From NCBI RefSeq assembly GCF_900156805.1, contig NZ_FTOQ01000001.1:310001-374000 (forward strand): a stretch of DNA of 64,000 nt, written 5' to 3'. The notes under the pieces are model-generated. The model was not told the DNA's origin. It saw nothing but the letters and a program-made list of their open reading frames with translations, and made no database searches. Of the stretch, positions 47,289-54,242 are shown piece by piece. Each line of letters starts with the position of its first letter. Positions within the stretch are counted from its first letter, which is position 1. Made by a program: the position numbers and the translations under genes. This DNA is from Roseivivax lentus. Lineage in GTDB: Bacteria > Pseudomonadota > Alphaproteobacteria > Rhodobacterales > Rhodobacteraceae.

Positions 47289-47803
47289 GCGCGGGCCATC
47301 TCGCGCTTGAGCTTCTGCATCTTGCGCGTGATGAGCTGCCGCTTCAGCGGCTTCAGGTAATCGATGAAGAGCTTGCCGTCGAGGTGGTCGATCTCGTGCT
47401 GCACGCAGGTCGCCCAAAGCCCGTCGAACGTGTCTTCCCGCAGCTTCCCGTCGCGGTCGAGCCACGCGACCGTGACCTCGCGCGGGCGCTCGACATCGGC
47501 ATATTGGTCGGGGATCGACAGGCAGCCCTCCTCGTAGACGCTCATCTCGTCCGAGACGGCCTTGATCTCGGGGTTGAACATCACCGTGGGCTTCGGCACC
47601 GAATCCTCGCCCTTTTCGCAATCCAGAACGATCAGCCGCGACAACACACCCACCTGCGGCGCGGCAAGCCCGATCCCGGGCGCGTCATACATCGTCTCGA
47701 GCATGTCGTCGGCAAGCGCACGCAATTCGTCCGACAGGTCGTCGACCGGCGGGCAGACCTTTTTCAGGCGCGGATCGGGGTGGATCAGGATTGGCCGTTT
47801 CAT
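47285..47803 (-). CDS. def: Peptide deformylase (first, canonical copy)
   Basis: A 172-residue deformylase, first gene of the operon. Motif 1 is GIGLAAPQVG (residues 43-52), motif 2 is EEGCLSIPDQYADVERP (Cys94) and motif 3 is QHEIDHLDGKLFIDYL (His136, Glu137, His140). The basic C-terminus ending KMQKLKREMARA is usual for type 1 enzymes. It is the most typical of the three deformylases here and is likely the housekeeping one. No fmt (methionyl-tRNA formyltransferase) gene follows in the window. Confidence 0.96.
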   Translation of the reverse strand: MKRPILIHPDPRLKKVCPPVDDLSDELRALADDMLETMYDAPGIGLAAPQVGVLSRLIVLDCEKGEDSVPKPTVMFNPEIKAVSDEMSVYEEGCLSIPDQYADVERPREVTVAWLDRDGKLREDTFDGLWATCVQHEIDHLDGKLFIDYLKPLKRQLITRKMQKLKREMARA

Positions 47804-47911
47804 GCAAGCGATGTAGGCGATGGCGCGCGCCCGTGCAATATCGCGGCGCCAAGGCTTGCCGCCGGCGCGTCACGCATTAGCGTGCATCCCGAAGCTGGCA
47901 GGAGACCTTCC

Positions 47912-49084
47912 GTGAATTTCGACGAGATCATCGACCGCCGCGGCACCGGCTGCAGCAAGTGGGACGCGATGGAGAAGGCCTATGGCGTCTCGCCCGAGGA
48001 CGGGATCGCGATGTGGGTCGCGGACATGGATTTTCGCCCGCCCCGGGTGGTGCAGGACAGCCTGCATGCGCTGCTCGATCACGGGGTCTACGGCTATCCC
48101 GGGCCGGATGACGCGCACCGCGCGGCGATCACGTGGTGGATGCAGGAGCGGCACGGCTGGAAGGTCGATCCGTCATGGATTTTCACGACCCATGGCCTCG
48201 TCAACGGCACGGCCATGTGCGTCGATACCTGGACCGAGCCCGGCGACGGCGTGGTGCTGTTCACGCCGGTCTACCACGCCTTCGCGCGGGTGATCCGGTC
48301 CGCGGGCCGCGAGGTGGTGGAATGCCCGCTGGTGCGCGCGCATGACCGCTACGAGATGGATTTCGACGCCTATGACGCGCTGATGACCGGGCGCGAGAAG
48401 ATGGTCATCCTCTGCTCGCCGCACAATCCCGGCGGGCGCTGCTGGACCGAGGCGGAGCTGAAGGGTGTTGCCGCTTTCGCCGAGCGGCACGATCTGATCC
48501 TCGTCTCCGACGAGATCCACGCCGATCTGGTGATGCCCGGCCAGCGCCACATCGCCTTCGACACGCTGGATCACGGCATCCGCGACCGGCTTGTGATGAT
48601 GACCGCGGCCACCAAGACCTTCAACATCGCGGGCGCGCATATCGGCAACGTCATCATTCCCGATGCGGATCTGCGCAAGGCCTTCGCGCGGCGGATGGCG
48701 GGCCTCGGCATGTCGCCGGGGCTTTTCGGTCTGCGCATGGTGACGGCGGCCTATTCCCCGGAAGGCGCGGAATGGGTCGATCAGCTCTGCGCGTATCTCG
48801 ACGGGAACCGCCGCATCCTCGATGCCGCGGTCGACGAAATTCCGGGCGTGCACTCCATGCCGCTCGAGGCCACGTATCTCAGCTGGGTCGATTTCGACGG
48901 CACCGGCATGAGCCATGCGGAGGTGCTGGAGCGGGTGGAGCGGCAGGCGAAGATCGCCGTCAATCACGGCCCGACCTTCGGCACCGGCGGCGAGACGTTC
49001 CTGCGCTTCAACATTGCGACGCAGCGCGCCCGGGTGATCGAGGCGGCGGAGCGTCTGAAGGCGGCGTTCAGCGACCTGCAGTAG
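47912..49084 (+). CDS. MalY/PatB-type PLP-dependent aminotransferase (C-S lyase)
   Basis: A 390-residue fold-type I PLP enzyme of the MalY/PatB branch, usually a cystathionine beta-lyase or C-S lyase. It starts FDEIIDRRGTGCSKWDAM, then MWVADMDFRPPRVVQDSL. The Schiff-base Lys is in TAATKTFNIAGAHIGNVIIP, and the cofactor Asp/Tyr region is SDEIHADLV. The GTG at 47912 is chosen because AGGAGA lies 7 nt upstream and the family starts near NFDE. The gene diverges from the deformylase operon and converges on xoxJ. Confidence 0.88.
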   Translation: MNFDEIIDRRGTGCSKWDAMEKAYGVSPEDGIAMWVADMDFRPPRVVQDSLHALLDHGVYGYPGPDDAHRAAITWWMQERHGWKVDPSWIFTTHGLVNGTAMCVDTWTEPGDGVVLFTPVYHAFARVIRSAGREVVECPLVRAHDRYEMDFDAYDALMTGREKMVILCSPHNPGGRCWTEAELKGVAAFAERHDLILVSDEIHADLVMPGQRHIAFDTLDHGIRDRLVMMTAATKTFNIAGAHIGNVIIPDADLRKAFARRMAGLGMSPGLFGLRMVTAAYSPEGAEWVDQLCAYLDGNRRILDAAVDEIPGVHSMPLEATYLSWVDFDGTGMSHAEVLERVERQAKIAVNHGPTFGTGGETFLRFNIATQRARVIEAAERLKAAFSDLQ

Positions 49085-49089
49085 CACCC

Positions 49090-49115
49090 GCGGGGCCGGG
49101 GCGATCCCGGCCCGC
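49090..49115. terminator. Hairpin between convergent aminotransferase and xoxJ genes
   Basis: GCGGGGCCGGG and CCCGGCCCGC pair over about 10 bp with one bulged G, around a 5-nt loop. No T-run follows, so this is a candidate two-way terminator only. Confidence 0.4.
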
Positions 49116-49135
49116 GCGCTGCGATCCGCGCCGGG

Positions 49136-50044
49136 TCACCATTCGGGCGGCTGATGCGTCAGCCCGTAGGATTCGTAGATCGCGGCGATGCGGCCATCGG
49201 CCAGCGCCGCCGACAGCGCGTCCGTGACCTCGTAGTAAAGCGGCTTCCACGAGAAATGCACCGCGACGCCCAGCTTCCAGCGGGATTTCGCGAAACCGGC
49301 AAGCGGCGGCTCGTGGATGCCCACGCCCGCATCGGCGCCGAATTCGAGCTGCCCGCGCGGGCCCATCGCGGCCATGGTTTCGCCCGCGCGCAGGGCCGCC
49401 ATCGCGCCCTCCATGGTGGGGTAGCGCCGGATGCCCGGCTGCAATTGCCCGCCGGCGAAATTCGACAGGTAGAAATCCGCGATGGCGTCGTTTTCCACCG
49501 CGACGCTGTCGAAGCGGAAATAGGCCGGCACCGGCTTTTCCTCGGGATAGCTGTCCTTGTCATAGGCGATGGCGATGCTTTCCTCGGCATAGACGCCGCC
49601 GAAGCTCACCTGCTCCACCCGGCAGGTGAAGGCCGAATCGTAGGGCACGCGCATCATCACGTTCGACACCGCGCCGCCGATCACGGGGCCCTTCCAGATG
49701 TGGTTGCGCAGATCGGCCTCGAGGTTCTCCCCGGCGGTGATGAAGGTGAAGCGCGCCTCGACGCCTGCGAATTCCGCGATGAGACGGGCGAGATCGACGT
49801 CGATGCCGCGCGGCGCGCCCGCCTCCTCCCAGGAATAGGGCGGATAATCCTCGTAGAGCGCGAAGGTCATGAAGCCGCGCTCGCGGATGTCGTCGATGCT
49901 CTGGCCGACGTAATCGCGCGCGGTGTTCTGTGGCTTGGGCTGCGGCACGTAATCGGCGCAGGGGTCGGCCGCATGCACGGGCGCGGCGGTCAGCCCGATG
50001 GCCGCCGCCGCGCCGATGATCAGACCCCGAAGGACCTGGCGCAT
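49136..50044 (-). CDS. xoxJ: XoxJ-like periplasmic protein of the methanol dehydrogenase system
   Basis: A 302-residue protein with a signal peptide (LIIGAAAAIGLTAAPVHAAD) and a family 3 solute-binding fold: FMTFALYEDYPPYSWEE, APRGIDVDLARLIAEFAGVE and the later VAVENDAIADFYLSNF. This is the quinoprotein-dehydrogenase-associated binding protein (MoxJ/XoxJ), thought to bind and help activate the PQQ enzyme in the periplasm. It starts 2 bp after the cytochrome gene stop, so both are on one transcript. The pair faces xoxF across the module. Confidence 0.87.
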   Translation of the reverse strand: MRQVLRGLIIGAAAAIGLTAAPVHAADPCADYVPQPKPQNTARDYVGQSIDDIRERGFMTFALYEDYPPYSWEEAGAPRGIDVDLARLIAEFAGVEARFTFITAGENLEADLRNHIWKGPVIGGAVSNVMMRVPYDSAFTCRVEQVSFGGVYAEESIAIAYDKDSYPEEKPVPAYFRFDSVAVENDAIADFYLSNFAGGQLQPGIRRYPTMEGAMAALRAGETMAAMGPRGQLEFGADAGVGIHEPPLAGFAKSRWKLGVAVHFSWKPLYYEVTDALSAALADGRIAAIYESYGLTHQPPEW

Positions 50045-50046
50045 GG

Positions 50047-50727
50047 TCAGTTCGCCGCCGACAGGCCGATGGTCAGCGTTTCGGCCGCCTTGTCCTGAGG
50101 CGCGCCCGCGGCCAGCTGCACGGCGGCGCGGTAGGCGATGCTGTCGGCGACCGGCGCGCCCGACAGGGTCTCGATCTCGCCCGCGATCTCGGCAAGCCGC
50201 GCCTGCGCGGCGCTCACGTCGGCGCTGCCCGCCTCCAGCGTGTCGCGCATCTCGGCCAGCTCGTCCGCGAAGGCATCGAGACTGTCGCCATCGGGCCGGG
50301 TTTCGACATAAGTGCGGATGGCCCAGGCGGCCTCCTGGCCCAGAAGCTCGCCGAAGGCCGGCATCTTGGTGATGCCGTTCTGCGTGTAGCCGTCGCGGAA
50401 CCGCTCGACATACCATTCGTCGCCGTATTCCTCGGCCTCGAGGAAGCGCAGATCGGGCGCCAGCCCGCCCGAGATCACCTCGAGCCCGTGACAGCGCGCG
50501 CAGTTCTGGTTGTAGCCCGAGGCGCCGATGCGCACGGCTTCTGCCCAGACCTCTTCGCCGGCGGCTTCCGAGCGATAGGGGTTCTCGGTCAGCCACTCCT
50601 CGCCCAGGGTCGGCAGGGTGCCCGTGTCCACCGGCTGCGGGGCCACGTCGCCATGGGCGAAGGCCAGCGTGACGCCGGCGGTCAGCGCCAGGGTGGCTGC
50701 GAATGTCGAACGGATCATCGTGGTCAT
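50047..50727 (-). CDS. Periplasmic c-type cytochrome of the Xox module (PedF/XoxG-like)
   Basis: A 226-residue cytochrome c with a signal peptide (TFAATLALTAGVTLAFAHGD). The heme site is CARCH (Cys76, Cys79, His80), and the likely axial Met is in GITKMPAFGELLG (Met122). The extended C-terminus (about 150-226) is helical and Ala/Glu-rich. It is the expected electron acceptor of XoxF; whether it is orthologous to XoxG or to PedF is not settled. The ATG at 50727 has GGAGG 7 nt upstream. It is the first gene of the cytochrome-xoxJ transcript. Confidence 0.82.
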   Translation of the reverse strand: MTTMIRSTFAATLALTAGVTLAFAHGDVAPQPVDTGTLPTLGEEWLTENPYRSEAAGEEVWAEAVRIGASGYNQNCARCHGLEVISGGLAPDLRFLEAEEYGDEWYVERFRDGYTQNGITKMPAFGELLGQEAAWAIRTYVETRPDGDSLDAFADELAEMRDTLEAGSADVSAAQARLAEIAGEIETLSGAPVADSIAYRAAVQLAAGAPQDKAAETLTIGLSAAN

Positions 50728-50807
50728 TGGGGTCCTCCCGTTGAGCCTGTCGGATTGGATTTGCTCGCCCTCAGGTCTACGGCACGGCCCGCCCTGCGCC
50801 CTATTGG

Positions 50808-50852
50808 ACTTTGGTCCTTTTCGGCGGCCTCCGGGGCGCGACATTGGTCGTA
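50808..50852 (-). promoter_or_regulatory. Shared xox promoter element, copy A
   Basis: On the minus strand TACGACCAATGTCGCG begins at 50852 and a -10-like CAAAGT begins 39 bp downstream (50813-50808), giving a leader of about 74 nt to the cytochrome gene. The first 9 bases are identical to copy C before xoxF and 13 of 16 bases agree. No -35 hexamer is evident, so an activator is likely. The -10 candidate lies within a GGAC-TTTG-GTCC palindrome. Confidence 0.5.
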
Positions 50853-50900
50853 TTTTCCGTCCCGCGCGCTCCGGTAGCCTGACCTGCGGGAGGATTTCAC

Positions 50901-52079
50901 ATGCACGGCATTCTGCGCGGCCTCGTGGTTGCGTTCGGGCTCTTCGTCTCCGCCGCGGCGGCGCAGACCCCGGTCGCGGTCGAGGTCACCTATCTGCGCC
51001 AGGTGGTGCCGCCGCCGCCGACCCTGTCCAATCTCGACCCCCGGCCCGAGGATCGCGGCCCCGCGGGCGCGGCCCTCGGATTGTCCGACAACGCGACGAC
51101 CGGCCGCTTTCTCGGTCAGGACTGGTCGCTCGAACTGGTCGACGTCGCCCCCGGCGCGGATTGGGCGGCGGCGGTCGCGGACCGGCTTGCAACGGACGCG
51201 TTCGTGCTGCTCGACGCGCCCGCCGAGCAGATCCTCGCCGCCGCCGATGCGGCGCAGGCCGCCGGCAGTGCCGCGCTTCTGATCAACGTCTCGGCGGAAG
51301 CCACCGACCTGCGCGCCGGGTCCTGCCGGGCGAACCTGCTGCACACGGTGCCGTCCCTTGCCATGCGCGCCGATGCGCTGGCGCAGATGTTCGTGAAGAA
51401 GCGCTGGGAGGAGATCGCACTCATCGCCGGTCAGAACACTTCCGACCAGGCCTATGCGGCGGCGCTCCGGGCGTCGCTGGCGAAGTTCGGGTTGGGGCTC
51501 GAGGCCGAGACCGACTGGACCTTCGACGCGGATATGCGCCGCTCCGCCGCCGCCGAGGTGCCGCTTCTGACCCAGCCGCTCGGCGATTACGACGTGCTGC
51601 TCGTGGCCGACGAGGTGCACGATTTCGGCCGCTACATCCTCTACAACACCTGGGCGCCCCGGCCCGTCGCGGGCTCCGAGGGCCTGACCGCGGAGGGCTG
51701 GGCGCCGGTCGTCGAACAATGGGGCGCCGCGCAATTGCAATCGCGCTTCCAGGAAGCGTCGGGCCGCCAGATGCTGCCCCGCGACTATGCCGCCTGGGCC
51801 GCGATGCGCAGCCTCGGCGAGGCGGTGACCCGCACCGGCAGCGCCGATCCCGCGACGCTGCGCGACTACATGCTTGGCCCCGATTTCGAACTGGCGGGCT
51901 TTCTCGGCCGCCCGCTGACCTTCCGGCCCTGGAACGGTCAGCTGCGCCAGCCCATCCCCATCGTGCATCCCCGCGCGCTGGTGGCGCAGGCCCCGCTCGA
52001 GGGCTTCCTGCACCAGGTGAACGAGCTTGACACGCTGGGCCTCGATCGCGGCGAAGCCGGCTGCACGGCCTTCGAATGA
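50901..52079 (+). CDS. PQQ-associated ABC-type substrate-binding protein
   Basis: A 392-residue exported protein with a signal peptide (GLVVAFGLFVSAAAAQ) and a periplasmic-binding fold of the branched-chain amino acid/urea type, as in the family of substrate-binding proteins linked to PQQ-dependent alcohol oxidation. Marks include VAVEVTYLRQVVPPPPTLSN, AALLINVSAEATDLRAGSCR, ALIAGQNTSDQAYAAAL in part, and GQLRQPIPIVHPRALVAQAP near the end. It diverges from the cytochrome-xoxJ pair. The matching ATPase and permease genes of such transporters are not in the window. The ligand is unknown. Confidence 0.8.
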   Translation: MHGILRGLVVAFGLFVSAAAAQTPVAVEVTYLRQVVPPPPTLSNLDPRPEDRGPAGAALGLSDNATTGRFLGQDWSLELVDVAPGADWAAAVADRLATDAFVLLDAPAEQILAAADAAQAAGSAALLINVSAEATDLRAGSCRANLLHTVPSLAMRADALAQMFVKKRWEEIALIAGQNTSDQAYAAALRASLAKFGLGLEAETDWTFDADMRRSAAAEVPLLTQPLGDYDVLLVADEVHDFGRYILYNTWAPRPVAGSEGLTAEGWAPVVEQWGAAQLQSRFQEASGRQMLPRDYAAWAAMRSLGEAVTRTGSADPATLRDYMLGPDFELAGFLGRPLTFRPWNGQLRQPIPIVHPRALVAQAPLEGFLHQVNELDTLGLDRGEAGCTAFE

Positions 52080-52155
52080 CCTGCTCAATGCGCGCCCCAC
52101 TCGACCCATCGCGCAGGGTTCGGATCCCGGGCGTCCATCCGCCCCGTGCAGCAGA

Positions 52156-52193
52156 GCCGCGCCCTGTCACGGCCGGACCGGAAATACCTCCGG
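52156..52193 (+). repeat. 38-bp intergenic repeat, copy 2
   Basis: Identical over 38 bp to 2909-2946 and in the same orientation. As in copy 1, it lies downstream of a plus-strand gene and is immediately followed by a hairpin, here at 52199-52218. Confidence 0.75.
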
Positions 52194-52198
52194 GGAGC

Positions 52199-52218
52199 GC
52201 GAGGGGCCGGCCCCTCGC
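52199..52218. repeat. 20-bp perfect palindrome after repeat copy 2
   Basis: GCGAGGGGCCGGCCCCTCGC is a perfect palindrome. It could form a hairpin with little loop, or a cruciform. It differs in sequence from the hairpin that follows repeat copy 1, and it lies 27 bp before the start of the beta-propeller gene, so it may affect its translation. Confidence 0.7.
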
Positions 52219-52245
52219 TCCCGCCCTCATCGCCAGAGAGACACC

Positions 52246-53208
52246 ATGAAACTAGCCGCCCCCCTTGCCGCCTGCCTGATCGCCACCCCCGCGCTTGCCG
52301 ACGAGATCTGGGTCTCGAACGAGAAGGACAACACCCTCAGCGTCATCGACATCGAGACGCTGGAGGTGGTCCGCACCATCCCCACCGGCGAGCGTCCGCG
52401 CGGCATCACCTTCGCGCAGGATTATTCCGTGCTCTATATCTGCGCCTCCGATTCGGACGCGGTGCAGGTCATGGACCCCGAAACGGGCGAGATCCTGCAC
52501 GACCTGCCTTCGGGCGAAGACCCCGAGCAATTCGTGCTCCATCCGGACAATCGCCGCCTCTACATCGCCAACGAGGACGACGCGATTACCACCGTGGTCG
52601 ATACCGAAACGCGCCGCGTGATCGCCCAGATCGACGTGGGGATCGAACCCGAGGGCATGGCCGTCTCGCCCGACGGGCGCATCGTCATCACCACCTCCGA
52701 GACGACCAACATGGCCCATTGGATCGACACCGAAAGCCAGACCCTGATGGCCAATACGCTCGTCGATTCGCGTCCGCGCCACGCGGAATTCATCAAGGAC
52801 GGCACCGAGCTGTGGGTCTCGGCCGAGATCGGCGGCACGATTTCGGTCTTCGACGTCGCGACCCAGGCCGAGATCGCCAAGATCGACTTCGAGATCCCCT
52901 CGATCAACCCCGACCGCGTCCAGCCCGTGGGCTTCGAGTTCACCGAGGGCGATAGCCACGCCTTCGTGGCGCTCGGCCCCTCGAATCACGTGGCCGTGGT
53001 CAATGCCGAGACCTACGAGGTCGAGGAGTACATCCTCGTGGGCCGCCGGGTCTGGCACATGGCCTTCAATGCCGACCGCTCGAAGCTCTTCACCACCAAC
53101 GGCGTCTCGGGCGATGTGACCATGGTCGACGTGGCCTCGCGCAAGGCGGAAAAGACCATCAAGGTCGGCCGCTTTCCCTGGGGCGCGGCCTTCCGTCCGA
53201 CCGACTGA
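52246..53208 (+). CDS. PQQ-associated beta-propeller (YVTN repeat) protein
   Basis: A 320-residue exported protein with a signal peptide (KLAAPLAACLIATPALAD) and seven YVTN-type repeats such as EIWVSNEKDNTLSVIDIETL, TIPTGERPRGITFAQD, LYIANEDDAITTVVDTETR and FTTNGVSGDVTMVDVA. This family is found beside PQQ-dependent alcohol dehydrogenases, role unknown. The ATG at 52246 follows AGAGAGACACC. It lies between the binding-protein gene and the Sel1 gene, on the same strand. No metal or catalytic motif is evident. Confidence 0.87.
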   Translation: MKLAAPLAACLIATPALADEIWVSNEKDNTLSVIDIETLEVVRTIPTGERPRGITFAQDYSVLYICASDSDAVQVMDPETGEILHDLPSGEDPEQFVLHPDNRRLYIANEDDAITTVVDTETRRVIAQIDVGIEPEGMAVSPDGRIVITTSETTNMAHWIDTESQTLMANTLVDSRPRHAEFIKDGTELWVSAEIGGTISVFDVATQAEIAKIDFEIPSINPDRVQPVGFEFTEGDSHAFVALGPSNHVAVVNAETYEVEEYILVGRRVWHMAFNADRSKLFTTNGVSGDVTMVDVASRKAEKTIKVGRFPWGAAFRPTD

Positions 53209-53260
53209 GGCCCCGTCCGCGCGGCTTTCTTGCGTGGGATGTCAGGGGCTTGCCCCGGAC

Positions 53261-53305
53261 TACGACCATGGCGGCGCTGACCTGGCGGCATCTTTGGGCT
53301 AGGTT
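53261..53305 (+). promoter_or_regulatory. Shared xox promoter element, copy B
   Basis: TACGACCATGGCGGCG starts at 53261 and a -10-like TAGGTT starts exactly 39 bp downstream at 53300. It matches copy C (before xoxF) at 14 of 16 bases. A weak -35, CTGACC, lies at 53277-53282. The resulting leader before the Sel1 gene would be only about 15 nt, starting at AAAGGAG. Confidence 0.5.
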
Positions 53306-53326
53306 ATCTGGTCAAAGGAGACGCCC

Positions 53327-53884
53327 ATGCGACCGATCCCGATGCTTTCCGCGATGCTGGCGCTCGTCGCGCTCGCAGCCCCGGCCCAGGCCGAGGGCGA
53401 GGCGGCCGATGAATACGGCACGCTCAATCCCGACGAGATGACATGGGAATCCATGCTCGACCGCGCCGAGAAGGGCGAGACCGGCATGGTGCTCTGCTCC
53501 ACCGGCTACATGCTGACCAAGTCCGGAAAGCACGGCGCGGCGCGCGCGCTTTTCGAGAATTGCGCCAATGCGGGCTATACCGGCGCGATGACCTGGATGG
53601 GCCAGCTCGACAATAACGGGCTCGGCGGTGCCTACGATCCCGATGCCGCGGCGGAGTGGGACCGGCGGGCGGCGGATCTGGGCGATCCGGTGGGCAAGTT
53701 CAATTACGGCCTCGCGCTCATCCGCGGCCACGGGGTGGCGCAGGACGTGGACCGCGGCCGCGCGCTGGTGGACGAGGCCGCGGCCGAGGGGCTGAAGGTC
53801 GCGCAACGTCTGCAGGGCGCGGATTACGACCTCGACGAGGTCACGCCCGATGCCGACAACTGGAAATACGCGCCGCTTTTCTGA
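53327..53884 (+). CDS. Sel1-repeat periplasmic protein of the Xox module
   Basis: A 185-residue protein with a signal peptide (MLSAMLALVALAAPAQAEGE) and three Sel1-type helical repeats: RALFENCANAGYTGAMTWMG, DAAAEWDRRAADLGDPVGKF with NYGLALIRG, and DRGRALVDEAAAEGLKVAQR. Two Cys (CSTGY and ENCANAG) may form a disulfide. Sel1 proteins mediate protein-protein contact. Such genes recur in XoxF clusters of Rhodobacteraceae, so a chaperone or assembly role is plausible. The start has AAAGGAG 7 nt upstream. Confidence 0.75.
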   Translation: MRPIPMLSAMLALVALAAPAQAEGEAADEYGTLNPDEMTWESMLDRAEKGETGMVLCSTGYMLTKSGKHGAARALFENCANAGYTGAMTWMGQLDNNGLGGAYDPDAAAEWDRRAADLGDPVGKFNYGLALIRGHGVAQDVDRGRALVDEAAAEGLKVAQRLQGADYDLDEVTPDADNWKYAPLF

Positions 53885-54242
53885 CGCCACCTTTCCCCGC
53901 TCAAGCCAAGCGCCTCGCGGCGCTTTTGGCGCATCCGAGGAAGGGATCGCCCCGCGCTGCCGCCGGGGCCCGCGCGACACCCTGACGAGGTGCGGCGCCG
54001 ATCCACAAGACCACCCCGCAGACCCAAAAGCCGAAAGCCGCCGGGATCCCGGCGCGTTCCGCGTGTCCGGCTTTCGCCGAATCGCGACGCCCGGCCTGTC
54101 AAGCGGATTGAAGTCTTACGACCAAAGCGGCGTATGTCGAACGCGCCCCTTTGCCCATACTCGGTAGCGGAGGAGACCGGCCCGCATGGCTCAGGCGCGA
54201 TGGGGGAGACCGACTTTCCGAAGGGATCCAAGGGAGGACCGA
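53885..54242. other. 358-base non-coding region upstream of xoxF
   Basis: No gene is supportable. The right part carries the shared promoter element (copy C) at 54116 and a ribosome binding site CAAGGGAGGACCGA just before xoxF. The rest is GC-rich with several short inverted repeats (for example AGCGCCTCGCGGCGCTT near 53909) that could end the Sel1 transcript. I see no further known structure. Confidence 0.6.
54116..54160 (+). promoter_or_regulatory. Shared xox promoter element, copy C (xoxF promoter)
   Basis: TACGACCAAAGCGGCG starts at 54116 and a -10-like CATACT starts 39 bp downstream at 54155, giving an untranslated leader of about 76 nt before xoxF. Copies A (cytochrome-xoxJ) and B (Sel1 gene) share the motif and this exact spacing. 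No -35 is visible, consistent with an activator bound at about -50. Confidence 0.55.
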
